This document shows positions 7,302-16,955 of a stretch of 34,719 nt of DNA, piece by piece (position 1 is the first letter of the stretch; every line of letters starts with the position of its first letter). Position numbers and translations under genes: made by a program. The stretch is from an uncultured bacterium (lineage in GTDB: Bacteria > Chloroflexota > Anaerolineae > J036 > Brachytrichaceae): NCBI GenBank assembly GCA_903873965.1, contig CAIQQO010000017.1:1-34719 (forward strand), read 5' to 3'. Under the pieces are notes generated by a model. The model saw nothing but the letters and a program-made list of their open reading frames with translations, had not been told where the DNA came from and made no database searches.

Positions 7302-9949
7302 CTTTCCACCTCTCCAATAAGCAATTGCACCGGTCCAAGCAAGCCGCTCGGTTCCTGCGGCATATATCGCGACAAGAAATCGCTCTGCTCCTTGACCAGT
7401 GTGTTTGTTACTTCAACGATGAGCGTGTTTGCTCCCGCCTTGAGCATCCCGTCAACGTCAAATTGATAAGGCGGGCAGATGCGCACACCAGCACGGTGAC
7501 CATTCAGCCATACCTCGGCAGTTTCGTACACGTCTCCAAGATCAAGCGTTGCCTTGTTGAAGGCATTTGCACACTCGAATGTCGTCTCATAGCGCAGCGT
7601 GCCTGAGAAAGCAGGCAACATGTCGGCTAGAACATGGACGGTGAATGCTGGTGTAAAAACAGGATATTGTTGCGATGTTGCCGTAGCTACATGCCAGTCG
7701 CCTGTGATCTGCAATGCGCCAATACTGTGGCGCGCAGGTGCAGGGTTATAGGGGCTGGTGACCTCGCCGGCGATGATGAGGACAGACTCATATGGGACGA
7801 GGTGCAACTCGAACCGTGCGCCGCGTTCCGTCTGCGTGAACGGCATCAGATGGGCCTTGTTAGCCAAGGCGTCGTAACGAATCAATGTTGTACCGAGCGG
7901 CACCTCGACGGACGTATTAACCACGTCATAGGGATGTTCATTGCTGAACATGAAGACGTCGCAGTCGACTTGTTGCACATGGTAGTAGCGGAGATGCGGT
8001 GCAGGGGGCTTGACCGTGATGTCGCACCAGCAACGACAGCGCAGAAATTCGGCAAGTGCCACGAGCGTCACGATGTGGACGTTGGCGTTATCGCGCAGTC
8101 GCTGCAAAGCGATTTCGGCGGCTGATACTGCGATCGTCGTGCTAGGCGGTTGCGGTGTCGGCAAACTGTTGATGAACAGGATGGGTAACCCACCAGTAGC
8201 CAGCGTTGCCAGGCGATCCAGCGCGGCTACCGGGAGCGTCTGGCAGTAAGGTACGATCAGGCACGCATAAGTTTCATCGGCGATCGCCAGTTTGCCATCG
8301 ATGACTTTCGACGCATCCAGCAGTATGTCGATCGGGATAACGTCGCAGTCGATCTGATGCTGCGTCAATTCCCGCACCGGTTTGTGGAAGGGCATCCAGC
8401 CTTTCTCGTCTGTGGCCGACCACTCGCCCTCAGCATGGTAAAGCACGGCTGCCGATGCGATGTGCCGTCCGCCGGATAGCAGGTGGGCAATACGGTTGGT
8501 ATAGTCGTTTAGTTCATGATAGTAACGGTACTGTGGATTCATGCCGTGCGCATACATGTGCGGCGGGCAGTCACGATCAGGGAAGGGCGCTTGCGAAAAT
8601 GCGTGCGGGACGAAGACATTGATGCCGCGCGTCAACAGATGATCGGTCATCCACTTCATCAGCTTCAGACCTTCACGCCAGCCGTACGCGCCGAATAACT
8701 CGCACATGGCACGCCCGCGCTTCTTCGGATCGATATGCGCCAGCGAGGACGCCAGCTTGGCGACGCCGTAGTGGTAGAACTCGCCATCGGCGTCGCCGCT
8801 GATATTCGCCACAGGGCCTGAATCGAAGCCGGGAACGAGTTGGTGCAGCACGATGTCGATTCCCGCCATATCCTGCCCCCATAGCGCGCGGAAGTAATGC
8901 CCTGCGCCGGGGCCAAGGCGGGTGTGTACGCCGTTGTCTTCCAACACGTGCCCGATGTAGTCCACATGATGCGCGCGACACCAGTCACCGACCTGCTGTG
9001 TGAAGTTGATGCCATACAGCCGCGACACAATGTCCATGTAGGCGAAATGGACTGTGGATGTGTGCGCGCCATCGTCATGCCATAACAACGGCAGGTAGTG
9101 CTGGTAATGATCTCCTAGCGCGTTCGCGAGCAGCGCAGCGGTGTCAGCGCTCCACGGCAATCCCACACCGCGCTTGCCAGGCTTGCAGAGGAAGTCGAAA
9201 GTCTGCGGGTCGTTATAGAAGCCTGGCTCATCGGAAAAGAAGCCCGCAAAAGTGGCGCCAAAGTCGGCCTTGTAGCGCGCATAAAAGGGTACGTATACCG
9301 CGTCGATGAGCACGCGAGTCGATCCCGCAATCAGCGGATTGATGTAGTCTTTTTGGCCTGCGCTGCCGCCGCTGGTGGTTGTAAAGACGATAAAGATACG
9401 CCAATACCCGGCGGGTATATTCCAACGTACGCGATCATCCTTGACCTGATCGGTCAGATCGACATATTCATCGAGTAACTGATCACTGGCCGCATCGCGC
9501 CGCACAGCAATGATGGCGACCAGTTCTGGCTTTGGCGTATCAGGAGGACCGAATAGGTTGGCGTACCACGACGCCACAGTGAACGAAGCGCCCTGCTGCG
9601 GGCCTACGGCATCGAAGTGCTGCTCTTTGAGAAACAGCCGCTGCAGGTCTGCGGGTGCGTTCTTCATCTTGCCGATGGCGTGTCCGGTCGGGAAATGATC
9701 ATCATCGAGCAGCCACACGCGCATGCCACGACGACGTGCTTCATCCATGATGATGTCTATGTCATGCCACCACTGCGGACCATAGAAGTCAGGATGGGGG
9801 CGCGCTTCGACGCACACCGCCCCAATCCCCGATGCCTGCACGCGCGCCATTTCCTCGCGGATGATGCCTTCTTCTTCGCCCTTCTGCCAAAGAAAAGGCA
9901 GAATGTAGTTAGCTTGCTGCCCTTGTAGAACGTCATTTAGTAATTTCAT
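7298..9949 (-). CDS. Glycoside hydrolase, GH106-like (putative alpha-L-rhamnosidase)
   Basis: 883-residue protein. A TIM-barrel-like start (about 10-90, with FLWQKGEEEGIIREEM and VWLLDDDHFPTGHA) is followed by a large catalytic region with conserved acids in FFSDEPGF (Glu241) and MCELFGAYGW (Glu417). A C-terminal jelly-roll of GH2 sugar-binding type (about 780-855, with AEVWLNGHRAG) closes the protein. This layout resembles GH106 alpha-L-rhamnosidases, and the presence of a GH78 rhamnosidase in the same operon fits, but the family assignment is by pattern only. The open frame extends 50 codons further upstream (to 10099). I place the start at 9949 because that ATG overlaps the preceding esterase stop as ATGA (9946-9949) and the extra residues would lie entirely inside that gene. 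No signal peptide from this start. Coupled at both ends by ATGA overlaps. Confidence 0.8.
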   Translation of the reverse strand: MKLLNDVLQGQQANYILPFLWQKGEEEGIIREEMARVQASGIGAVCVEARPHPDFYGPQWWHDIDIIMDEARRRGMRVWLLDDDHFPTGHAIGKMKNAPADLQRLFLKEQHFDAVGPQQGASFTVASWYANLFGPPDTPKPELVAIIAVRRDAASDQLLDEYVDLTDQVKDDRVRWNIPAGYWRIFIVFTTTSGGSAGQKDYINPLIAGSTRVLIDAVYVPFYARYKADFGATFAGFFSDEPGFYNDPQTFDFLCKPGKRGVGLPWSADTAALLANALGDHYQHYLPLLWHDDGAHTSTVHFAYMDIVSRLYGINFTQQVGDWCRAHHVDYIGHVLEDNGVHTRLGPGAGHYFRALWGQDMAGIDIVLHQLVPGFDSGPVANISGDADGEFYHYGVAKLASSLAHIDPKKRGRAMCELFGAYGWREGLKLMKWMTDHLLTRGINVFVPHAFSQAPFPDRDCPPHMYAHGMNPQYRYYHELNDYTNRIAHLLSGGRHIASAAVLYHAEGEWSATDEKGWMPFHKPVRELTQHQIDCDVIPIDILLDASKVIDGKLAIADETYACLIVPYCQTLPVAALDRLATLATGGLPILFINSLPTPQPPSTTIAVSAAEIALQRLRDNANVHIVTLVALAEFLRCRCWCDITVKPPAPHLRYYHVQQVDCDVFMFSNEHPYDVVNTSVEVPLGTTLIRYDALANKAHLMPFTQTERGARFELHLVPYESVLIIAGEVTSPYNPAPARHSIGALQITGDWHVATATSQQYPVFTPAFTVHVLADMLPAFSGTLRYETTFECANAFNKATLDLGDVYETAEVWLNGHRAGVRICPPYQFDVDGMLKAGANTLIVEVTNTLVKEQSDFLSRYMPQEPSGLLGPVQLLIGEVER

Positions 9950-10758
9950 TTTTGTCTGATTCCAAATCCCTGCGTATGCATCCAGTCGCCAAACCGTTCG
10001 ATCCATGTGTCCGACGGTAATCCTTGCGTTTGCATGCCAAAGCCATGCCCGCCTTTCGAGTAGATATGCAACTCGGCTGAATGCCCGGCCGCATGCCATG
10101 CCAGATACAGGTTGGCAGCGCCTGCTGCCGCTATCTTGTCGTTATCGGCGCACAGGACAAACAACGGCGGTGCATTGGCGGGTACAGGATGGTTGCCACG
10201 CCCATAGATCGGCGCTGCAAAGTTCGGGCGGCTGTCCGCATCGGGGCTGCAGGCTGCGGCCATGGTCACCATAGCGCCGGCTGAAAATCCAATGATGCCA
10301 ATGCGATCCGAGGCGATACCCCACTCGGCGGCATGTGCGCGTACCAGTCTGACGGCCTGTTGACCATCCGCTTCAACCAGCGGGCCAAGCGCGCGCATCA
10401 ACGCCTCCATACGGGCGGGGTCGCTGAGATTCTGCCACGCAACGGCAGGGAAATCGTCGCCAGTCTTGACCAGGCGGTATCGCAGGACAAACGCAGCCAC
10501 CCCGCGCGCGGTCAACCATTGCGCTATATCGGTGCCTTCCATGTCGATTGAAAGGAAATGAAAACCGCCACCCGGCGCGACGATGACACCCGTGCCTGTG
10601 GCGATATCGGCCGACGGTAAGTACACGGTCAACGTCGGTTGCGTGACGTTGCGAATCACTTTCAGGTTGGGCGGGATCAGATCTTCCTGTCCGGTCTGTG
10701 TCCAGCCTTCCGATCCTGGCGCGTCGTTCGGCCACAGTGCGATTACTTCGTTCATCAT
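9946..10758 (-). CDS. Alpha/beta hydrolase, acetyl-esterase-like
   Basis: 270-residue esterase-type hydrolase. It shows the oxyanion-hole segment PGGGF (62-66), nucleophile elbow G157-F-S159-A-G, candidate acid Asp207 in CADNDK and His238 in KGGHGFG. The pattern and the KGGHGFGMQ ending match small-molecule or xylan/sugar acetyl esterases of the BD-FAE / dienelactone-hydrolase-like group. The likely role is deacylation of a decorated glycoside before the glycosidases act, an inference from its place as the first enzyme gene after the TetR regulator. The longest frame begins at 10833, but that lies inside the tetR gene. I choose the ATG at 10758, 7 bases after the tetR stop, with GAAGGA about 11 bases upstream; the next ATG at 10755 is an alternative. 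No signal peptide. Confidence 0.83.
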   Translation of the reverse strand: MMNEVIALWPNDAPGSEGWTQTGQEDLIPPNLKVIRNVTQPTLTVYLPSADIATGTGVIVAPGGGFHFLSIDMEGTDIAQWLTARGVAAFVLRYRLVKTGDDFPAVAWQNLSDPARMEALMRALGPLVEADGQQAVRLVRAHAAEWGIASDRIGIIGFSAGAMVTMAAACSPDADSRPNFAAPIYGRGNHPVPANAPPLFVLCADNDKIAAAGAANLYLAWHAAGHSAELHIYSKGGHGFGMQTQGLPSDTWIERFGDWMHTQGFGIRQK

Positions 10759-10765
10759 GATTGGA

Positions 10766-11428
10766 TTATTCCTTCGTTGACTTTGCGTCAGCCAGGTCGG
10801 CGCACGGTCGTTCCGCACGCAACCCGTCGACAAAAATACGGACCATTTCGCGGAAAATGTTGTCGTTGCTCATGCCATATTCCACTTCGACCAGTGTGCC
10901 CAGCAATCCCACCCGCAACTGGATTGCTGCCGCGAAGTTGAGAATGGCCGAATGTGTCAGCGCAGGATCAAGGCCGGGGCGCAGTGAGCCATCGGCAACA
11001 CCTTCCTGCAGGATGGTGATGATGAAGTTACCGCGCGGTCCAAATTCGTGTTGAAACACCTCGACCATGCGCCTGCTAAAGCGCTCACGGGCATACAAGA
11101 CATTGAACTGTGCCAGAAAACCCGCCTGACGCGGATCGTGAATAGCAAAGTTGAGCGCGCTATGGAGGAACTTCTCGATGCGATCAGCGCCGCTGGTTAT
11201 GGCGCTTAGTACATCGCGTTCTGCATCCTCATGCCAGCCTGCAATGACGTTTTCGAAAAGCGCCCACGCAATTTCCTGCTTGTTGGCAAAATACTGGTAG
11301 ATGGTGGCGCGCGTGACTCCGCCTGCGGTTGCGATTTGCCCGATTGTTGCGGCATCAATGCCTTTTTGAATAAACAAATCCTCTGCCGCATCAAGGATAA
11401 CCTTGCGCTGGGATTCGCGATGCGCCAT
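10766..11428 (-). CDS. TetR/AcrR-family transcriptional regulator
   Basis: 220-residue DNA-binding regulator. The N-terminal helix-turn-helix (about residues 28-47, GQIATAGGVTRATIYQYFAN) is typical TetR, and the remainder is an all-helical ligand and dimer domain. Regulators of this type are usually repressors released by a small, often lipophilic or aromatic, ligand. It heads the glycosidase operon, 7 bases before the esterase gene, so it probably controls its own transcription and that of the enzymes. The open frame extends to 11554. I place the start at 11428 because AGAGG lies 7 bases upstream and the protein then begins with the normal TetR lead-in (MAHRESQRKVILDAAEDLF). A second in-frame ATG pair at 11461-11464 lacks a ribosome binding site. 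Ligand unknown. Confidence 0.9.
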   Translation of the reverse strand: MAHRESQRKVILDAAEDLFIQKGIDAATIGQIATAGGVTRATIYQYFANKQEIAWALFENVIAGWHEDAERDVLSAITSGADRIEKFLHSALNFAIHDPRQAGFLAQFNVLYARERFSRRMVEVFQHEFGPRGNFIITILQEGVADGSLRPGLDPALTHSAILNFAAAIQLRVGLLGTLVEVEYGMSNDNIFREMVRIFVDGLRAERPCADLADAKSTKE

Positions 11429-11492
11429 ATAAGCGCCTCTGGTTGGCATCTCGTCGTGCATCATGGCCGCCACAATAAGTAGATCTTGCTCA

Positions 11493-11515
11493 AAATTATA
11501 CGACCTGTATGAATT
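11493..11515 (-). promoter_or_regulatory. Candidate promoter -10 and TetR operator of the glycosidase operon
   Basis: A perfect TATAAT (minus strand) lies at 11495-11500, about 65 bases before the chosen tetR start. It sits inside an imperfect inverted repeat, AAATTATAC-gacct-GTATGAATT, with 7 of 9 positions pairing. Overlap of a palindrome with the -10 box is how autorepressing TetR proteins usually act. The -35 region is poor (TGGTGT at 17-base spacing). The assignment is inferred from position and symmetry only. Confidence 0.4.
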
Positions 11516-11592
11516 AGACACCAGCAAAGAAAGCGGCAAGTTTGATGCCAGCATGTTGATTACGAACGGGCTCGATCCAGAATCTATCTTCC

Positions 11593-11640
11593 TTGTCTTA
11601 GTATATCAAAAATCATATATAATAATTAAGATCTATATGA
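11593..11640 (+). promoter_or_regulatory. Candidate promoter and operator of the arsR-sulP unit
   Basis: TTGTCT (11593-11598) and a perfect TATAAT (11618-11623) are 19 bases apart. They predict a transcript start near 11630, only a few bases before the ATG at 11637, and no Shine-Dalgarno sequence is present. An inverted repeat TCATATATA (11613-11621) / TCTATATGA (11632-11640), 8 of 9 pairing around 10 bases, covers the -10 box and the start codon. Its size and AT-richness are like ArsR-family operators, so autoregulation is likely. Confidence 0.45.
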
Positions 11641-12026
11641 ATCAACCTATCCATAGAGTCAAGGCCGAGTTTTTTAAGGTGCTGGCTCATCCAGTGCGGC
11701 TGGCCATTCTTGAATGGCTGCGCACCGGTGAGAAGAGCGTAAATGAATTGCAGGTGCTGCTTGGCGCTGATCAACCGACAGTTTCGCAGCAGCTTTCGCG
11801 GTTGCGCATTGGCAATGTGGTCACCTCGCGCAAAGATGGCACAACGGTGTACTATGCGGTGCGCGATCCACTGGTTTTTACCCTGATGGATGTGGCACGC
11901 GAGATACTGAATAATGACTTTTTCAATCACCAGACGATCCTGCAGGAATTGCAGGCTGCGAATAGACCGCAGAATGCCGCAGAGGGACATCTTCCTGATG
12001 GTGGGCATGCTTCTACTGGGCACTAA
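11637..12026 (+). CDS. ArsR/SmtB-family winged-helix regulator
   Basis: 129-residue winged-helix repressor. VRLAILEWLRTGEKSVNEL and the recognition helix QPTVSQQLSRLRIGNVV (47-63), followed by a wing with RKDGTTVYY, are typical ArsR. The protein has no cysteine at all, so the classic arsenic/cadmium ELCV-type site is absent; the last 15 residues are His/Gly-rich (three His). The effector is therefore unknown. The frame opens upstream at 11463, but the ATG at 11637 gives the normal family N-terminus; there is almost no leader and no ribosome binding site, consistent with leaderless translation. It precedes the SulP gene by 79 bases on the same strand and probably controls it. Confidence 0.9.
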   Translation: MNQPIHRVKAEFFKVLAHPVRLAILEWLRTGEKSVNELQVLLGADQPTVSQQLSRLRIGNVVTSRKDGTTVYYAVRDPLVFTLMDVAREILNNDFFNHQTILQELQAANRPQNAAEGHLPDGGHASTGH

Positions 12027-12105
12027 CCGAATCGGGTGGACGCACAATGGCCGTCTGCAACGCTTACATGACTGTAATACTGCATTGTTTTAAGGCAAAC
12101 TGAAC

Positions 12106-13797
12106 ATGAATATTCCCTACGTCTCAATGATTCGTGAAGAGTTTCGTGGTTACTCCCCGACCAAGTTCCAGAAAGACTTGTTGGCCGGGTTGACAGTGGC
12201 GGCTGTGGCGCTTCCACTGGCGTTGGCGTTTGGTATCGCTTCCGGATCAACACCGGCGGCTGGCCTTGTCACCGCGATACTTTCCGGCATCATCATCGGC
12301 GGACTTTCAGGCGCTTCCTTTCAGATCAGCGGACCCACCGGCGCTATGTCCGCCGTCCTCATCCTTGTCGCCAAAGACTTCGGTCTGCCGGGGCTTTGGG
12401 TCACCGGCATGATCGCCGGCATCATGATCCTGCTCGTAGGCATTTTCAAGCTCGGGCGCACGGTGTTGCTGATTCCGCGACCCGTCATCACCGGATTCAC
12501 CAGCGGGATCGCCATCATCATCTTCGTTGGGCAATTGGGCAATTTCTTTGGTGCCACAGCCGCCCCTGCCGGCATTCCCCTGCTCACGGCGCTTGGTGTG
12601 ACCACGGACAGCTCGTTATTGAGGTTGTTTGGTTATCTTGGTTTTAACTATGCCATTAACGTGCAGACGGTCATCACTGCCGCGATCGTCATTGCGACGA
12701 TGTTTCTGCTGCCCAAGTCGATCAGCAAGCGTGTGCCGGGGTCGCTCATCGGCTTGGTGATCGCCACCCTCATCGTATTGGCGCTAGGCTGGAATGTGCC
12801 GACCATTGGCGTCATCCCCAGCAGCATCATTCTTGATCAACGCTTGACGCTGGATGTCATCGTGCTTAAAGACCTGCCCAAACTGTTCATGCCTGCGCTG
12901 AGCGTCGCTGCGCTGGGTGCGATCGAGTCGTTGCTGTGCGGTGCGGTGGCAGGTAAATCAGTCGGCAAGCGCATGGATGGCGATATGGAGCTGATCGCGC
13001 AGGGCATCGGCAACCTTATCATCCCGCTATTTGGCGGCGTCCCGGCAACGGCGGCGATTGCGCGCACCAGCGTCGGCGTCGCCAGCGGTGGTCAAACCCG
13101 CCTCGTCAGCATCATCCACGGAGTGATTCTGCTGTTGTGCGCGCTGTTTCTCGGGCCGATCATCTCAAAAATACCCATGGCAGCCTTGGCCGGCGTCCTG
13201 ATGGCAACCGCTATCCGCATGAACGAGTGGAGCGAAATTCGCTGGATGATCCGCCATAAATTCCGCTCTGCCATCGTCTTGTTCTTCATCACCATGCTCG
13301 CCACCGCCATGCTCGACCTGACGCAGGCCATCATCATCGGCGTCGGTTTGAGCGGGTTGTTCTATATCTATCGCTCCAGCACCATTGAAATCACCCGCAA
13401 GGAAGTGGATGTGCGCATGTTGCAACAGCGCGGCCACACTATTGACGATTCGCATCCTGAGATCAGCGTTGCCTATATCACCGGCCCCATGTTCTTTGCC
13501 GCCGCACAGACTTTTCGCAAGGCCTTCGAAGATCGCACCTGCGACAAAGTGCTGATCCTGTCGATGCGCGGCGTACCGTTGATCGACGTCAGCGGCCTGG
13601 AGTTGATCGAGGAACTGCTTGAACAGCAGGAAAAGTGCAAAGGCCAGTTGATGCTGTGCGCTCTCCAGCCGGCCGTGATGCAAATGTTAGTGCGGTCGAA
13701 GCTGGTCGATGAGGTGGGCAAGGACAATATCTTCTGGGCAGCCGACGCTGCCATTCTTGAAGCCAACCGCCGATTGGGTTTCCCTCCCGCCGCATAG
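12106..13797 (+). CDS. SulP-family anion transporter with STAS domain
   Basis: 563-residue inner-membrane transporter of the SLC26/SulP family, which moves sulfate, bicarbonate or other anions. About a dozen hydrophobic segments fill residues 25-425. The hallmark QISGPTGAM lies at 73-81 and GGVPATAAIARTSV lies near 310. The cytoplasmic STAS domain occupies about 450-560, with Ser496 in DVSGLEL at the position phosphorylated in anti-sigma antagonists. It resembles BicA-type bicarbonate or low-affinity sulfate carriers, but substrate cannot be read from sequence. The ATG follows AAGG about 10 bases upstream. A bidirectional terminator begins 18 bases past the stop. The preceding ArsR gene suggests control by an ion or redox signal. 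Confidence 0.94.
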   Translation: MNIPYVSMIREEFRGYSPTKFQKDLLAGLTVAAVALPLALAFGIASGSTPAAGLVTAILSGIIIGGLSGASFQISGPTGAMSAVLILVAKDFGLPGLWVTGMIAGIMILLVGIFKLGRTVLLIPRPVITGFTSGIAIIIFVGQLGNFFGATAAPAGIPLLTALGVTTDSSLLRLFGYLGFNYAINVQTVITAAIVIATMFLLPKSISKRVPGSLIGLVIATLIVLALGWNVPTIGVIPSSIILDQRLTLDVIVLKDLPKLFMPALSVAALGAIESLLCGAVAGKSVGKRMDGDMELIAQGIGNLIIPLFGGVPATAAIARTSVGVASGGQTRLVSIIHGVILLLCALFLGPIISKIPMAALAGVLMATAIRMNEWSEIRWMIRHKFRSAIVLFFITMLATAMLDLTQAIIIGVGLSGLFYIYRSSTIEITRKEVDVRMLQQRGHTIDDSHPEISVAYITGPMFFAAAQTFRKAFEDRTCDKVLILSMRGVPLIDVSGLELIEELLEQQEKCKGQLMLCALQPAVMQMLVRSKLVDEVGKDNIFWAADAAILEANRRLGFPPAA

Positions 13798-13814
13798 CTC
13801 CGGGACTTGATCAT

Positions 13815-13850
13815 AAAAAAAGACCGGCTTCCATAAGCCGGTCTTTTTTA
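13815..13850. terminator. Bidirectional intrinsic terminator between sulP and ppdK
   Basis: GACCGGCTT and AAGCCGGTC (13822-13830 and 13835-13843) form a 9-base-pair stem with a CCAT loop. Runs of seven A and six T flank it and pair further. It serves the plus-strand sulP gene and the convergent minus-strand ppdK gene, whose stop lies 26 bases away. Confidence 0.93.
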
Positions 13851-13875
13851 ACACCATATTCAGCAGCCAGGCGAA

Positions 13876-16764
<2,889 letters not shown>

Positions 16765-16924
16765 TCTTGCAATCTCTCCTGAAATATCTTTTGGCAGGCT
16801 CCAATGAAGCTTCGCCAAATAAAACTAAATCAAACCTATGTATTTTACGACAAGTAACGATAACAGGCCACTGCGCCGCGTCAAGTGATGAACGGTACGT
16901 CAGTGCGGCGATTATTCGCGCCGG

Positions 16925-16955
16925 TTTAAGAATCTTAAAAAATGAAATCTTAAAA
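16925..16955. repeat. AT-rich inverted and direct repeats after glyQS stop
   Basis: TTTAAGAATCTTAAA (16925-16939) is a perfect 7-1-7 palindrome. Its half AATCTTAAAA recurs at 16946-16955, across the glyQS stop codon. It has no GC stem, so it is not a clear terminator. The rest of the gap up to 16764 shows no feature I can name. Confidence 0.3.

Noticed and set aside
9950..10099. 50-residue N-terminal extension of the GH106-like protein
   Set aside because: It would lie completely inside the esterase gene; the ATG at 9949 gives the ATGA overlap and the natural family start.
11463..11636. 58-residue N-terminal extension of the ArsR protein
   Set aside because: It would cross the divergent promoter region and has no similarity to ArsR proteins; the ATG at 11637 fits the family.
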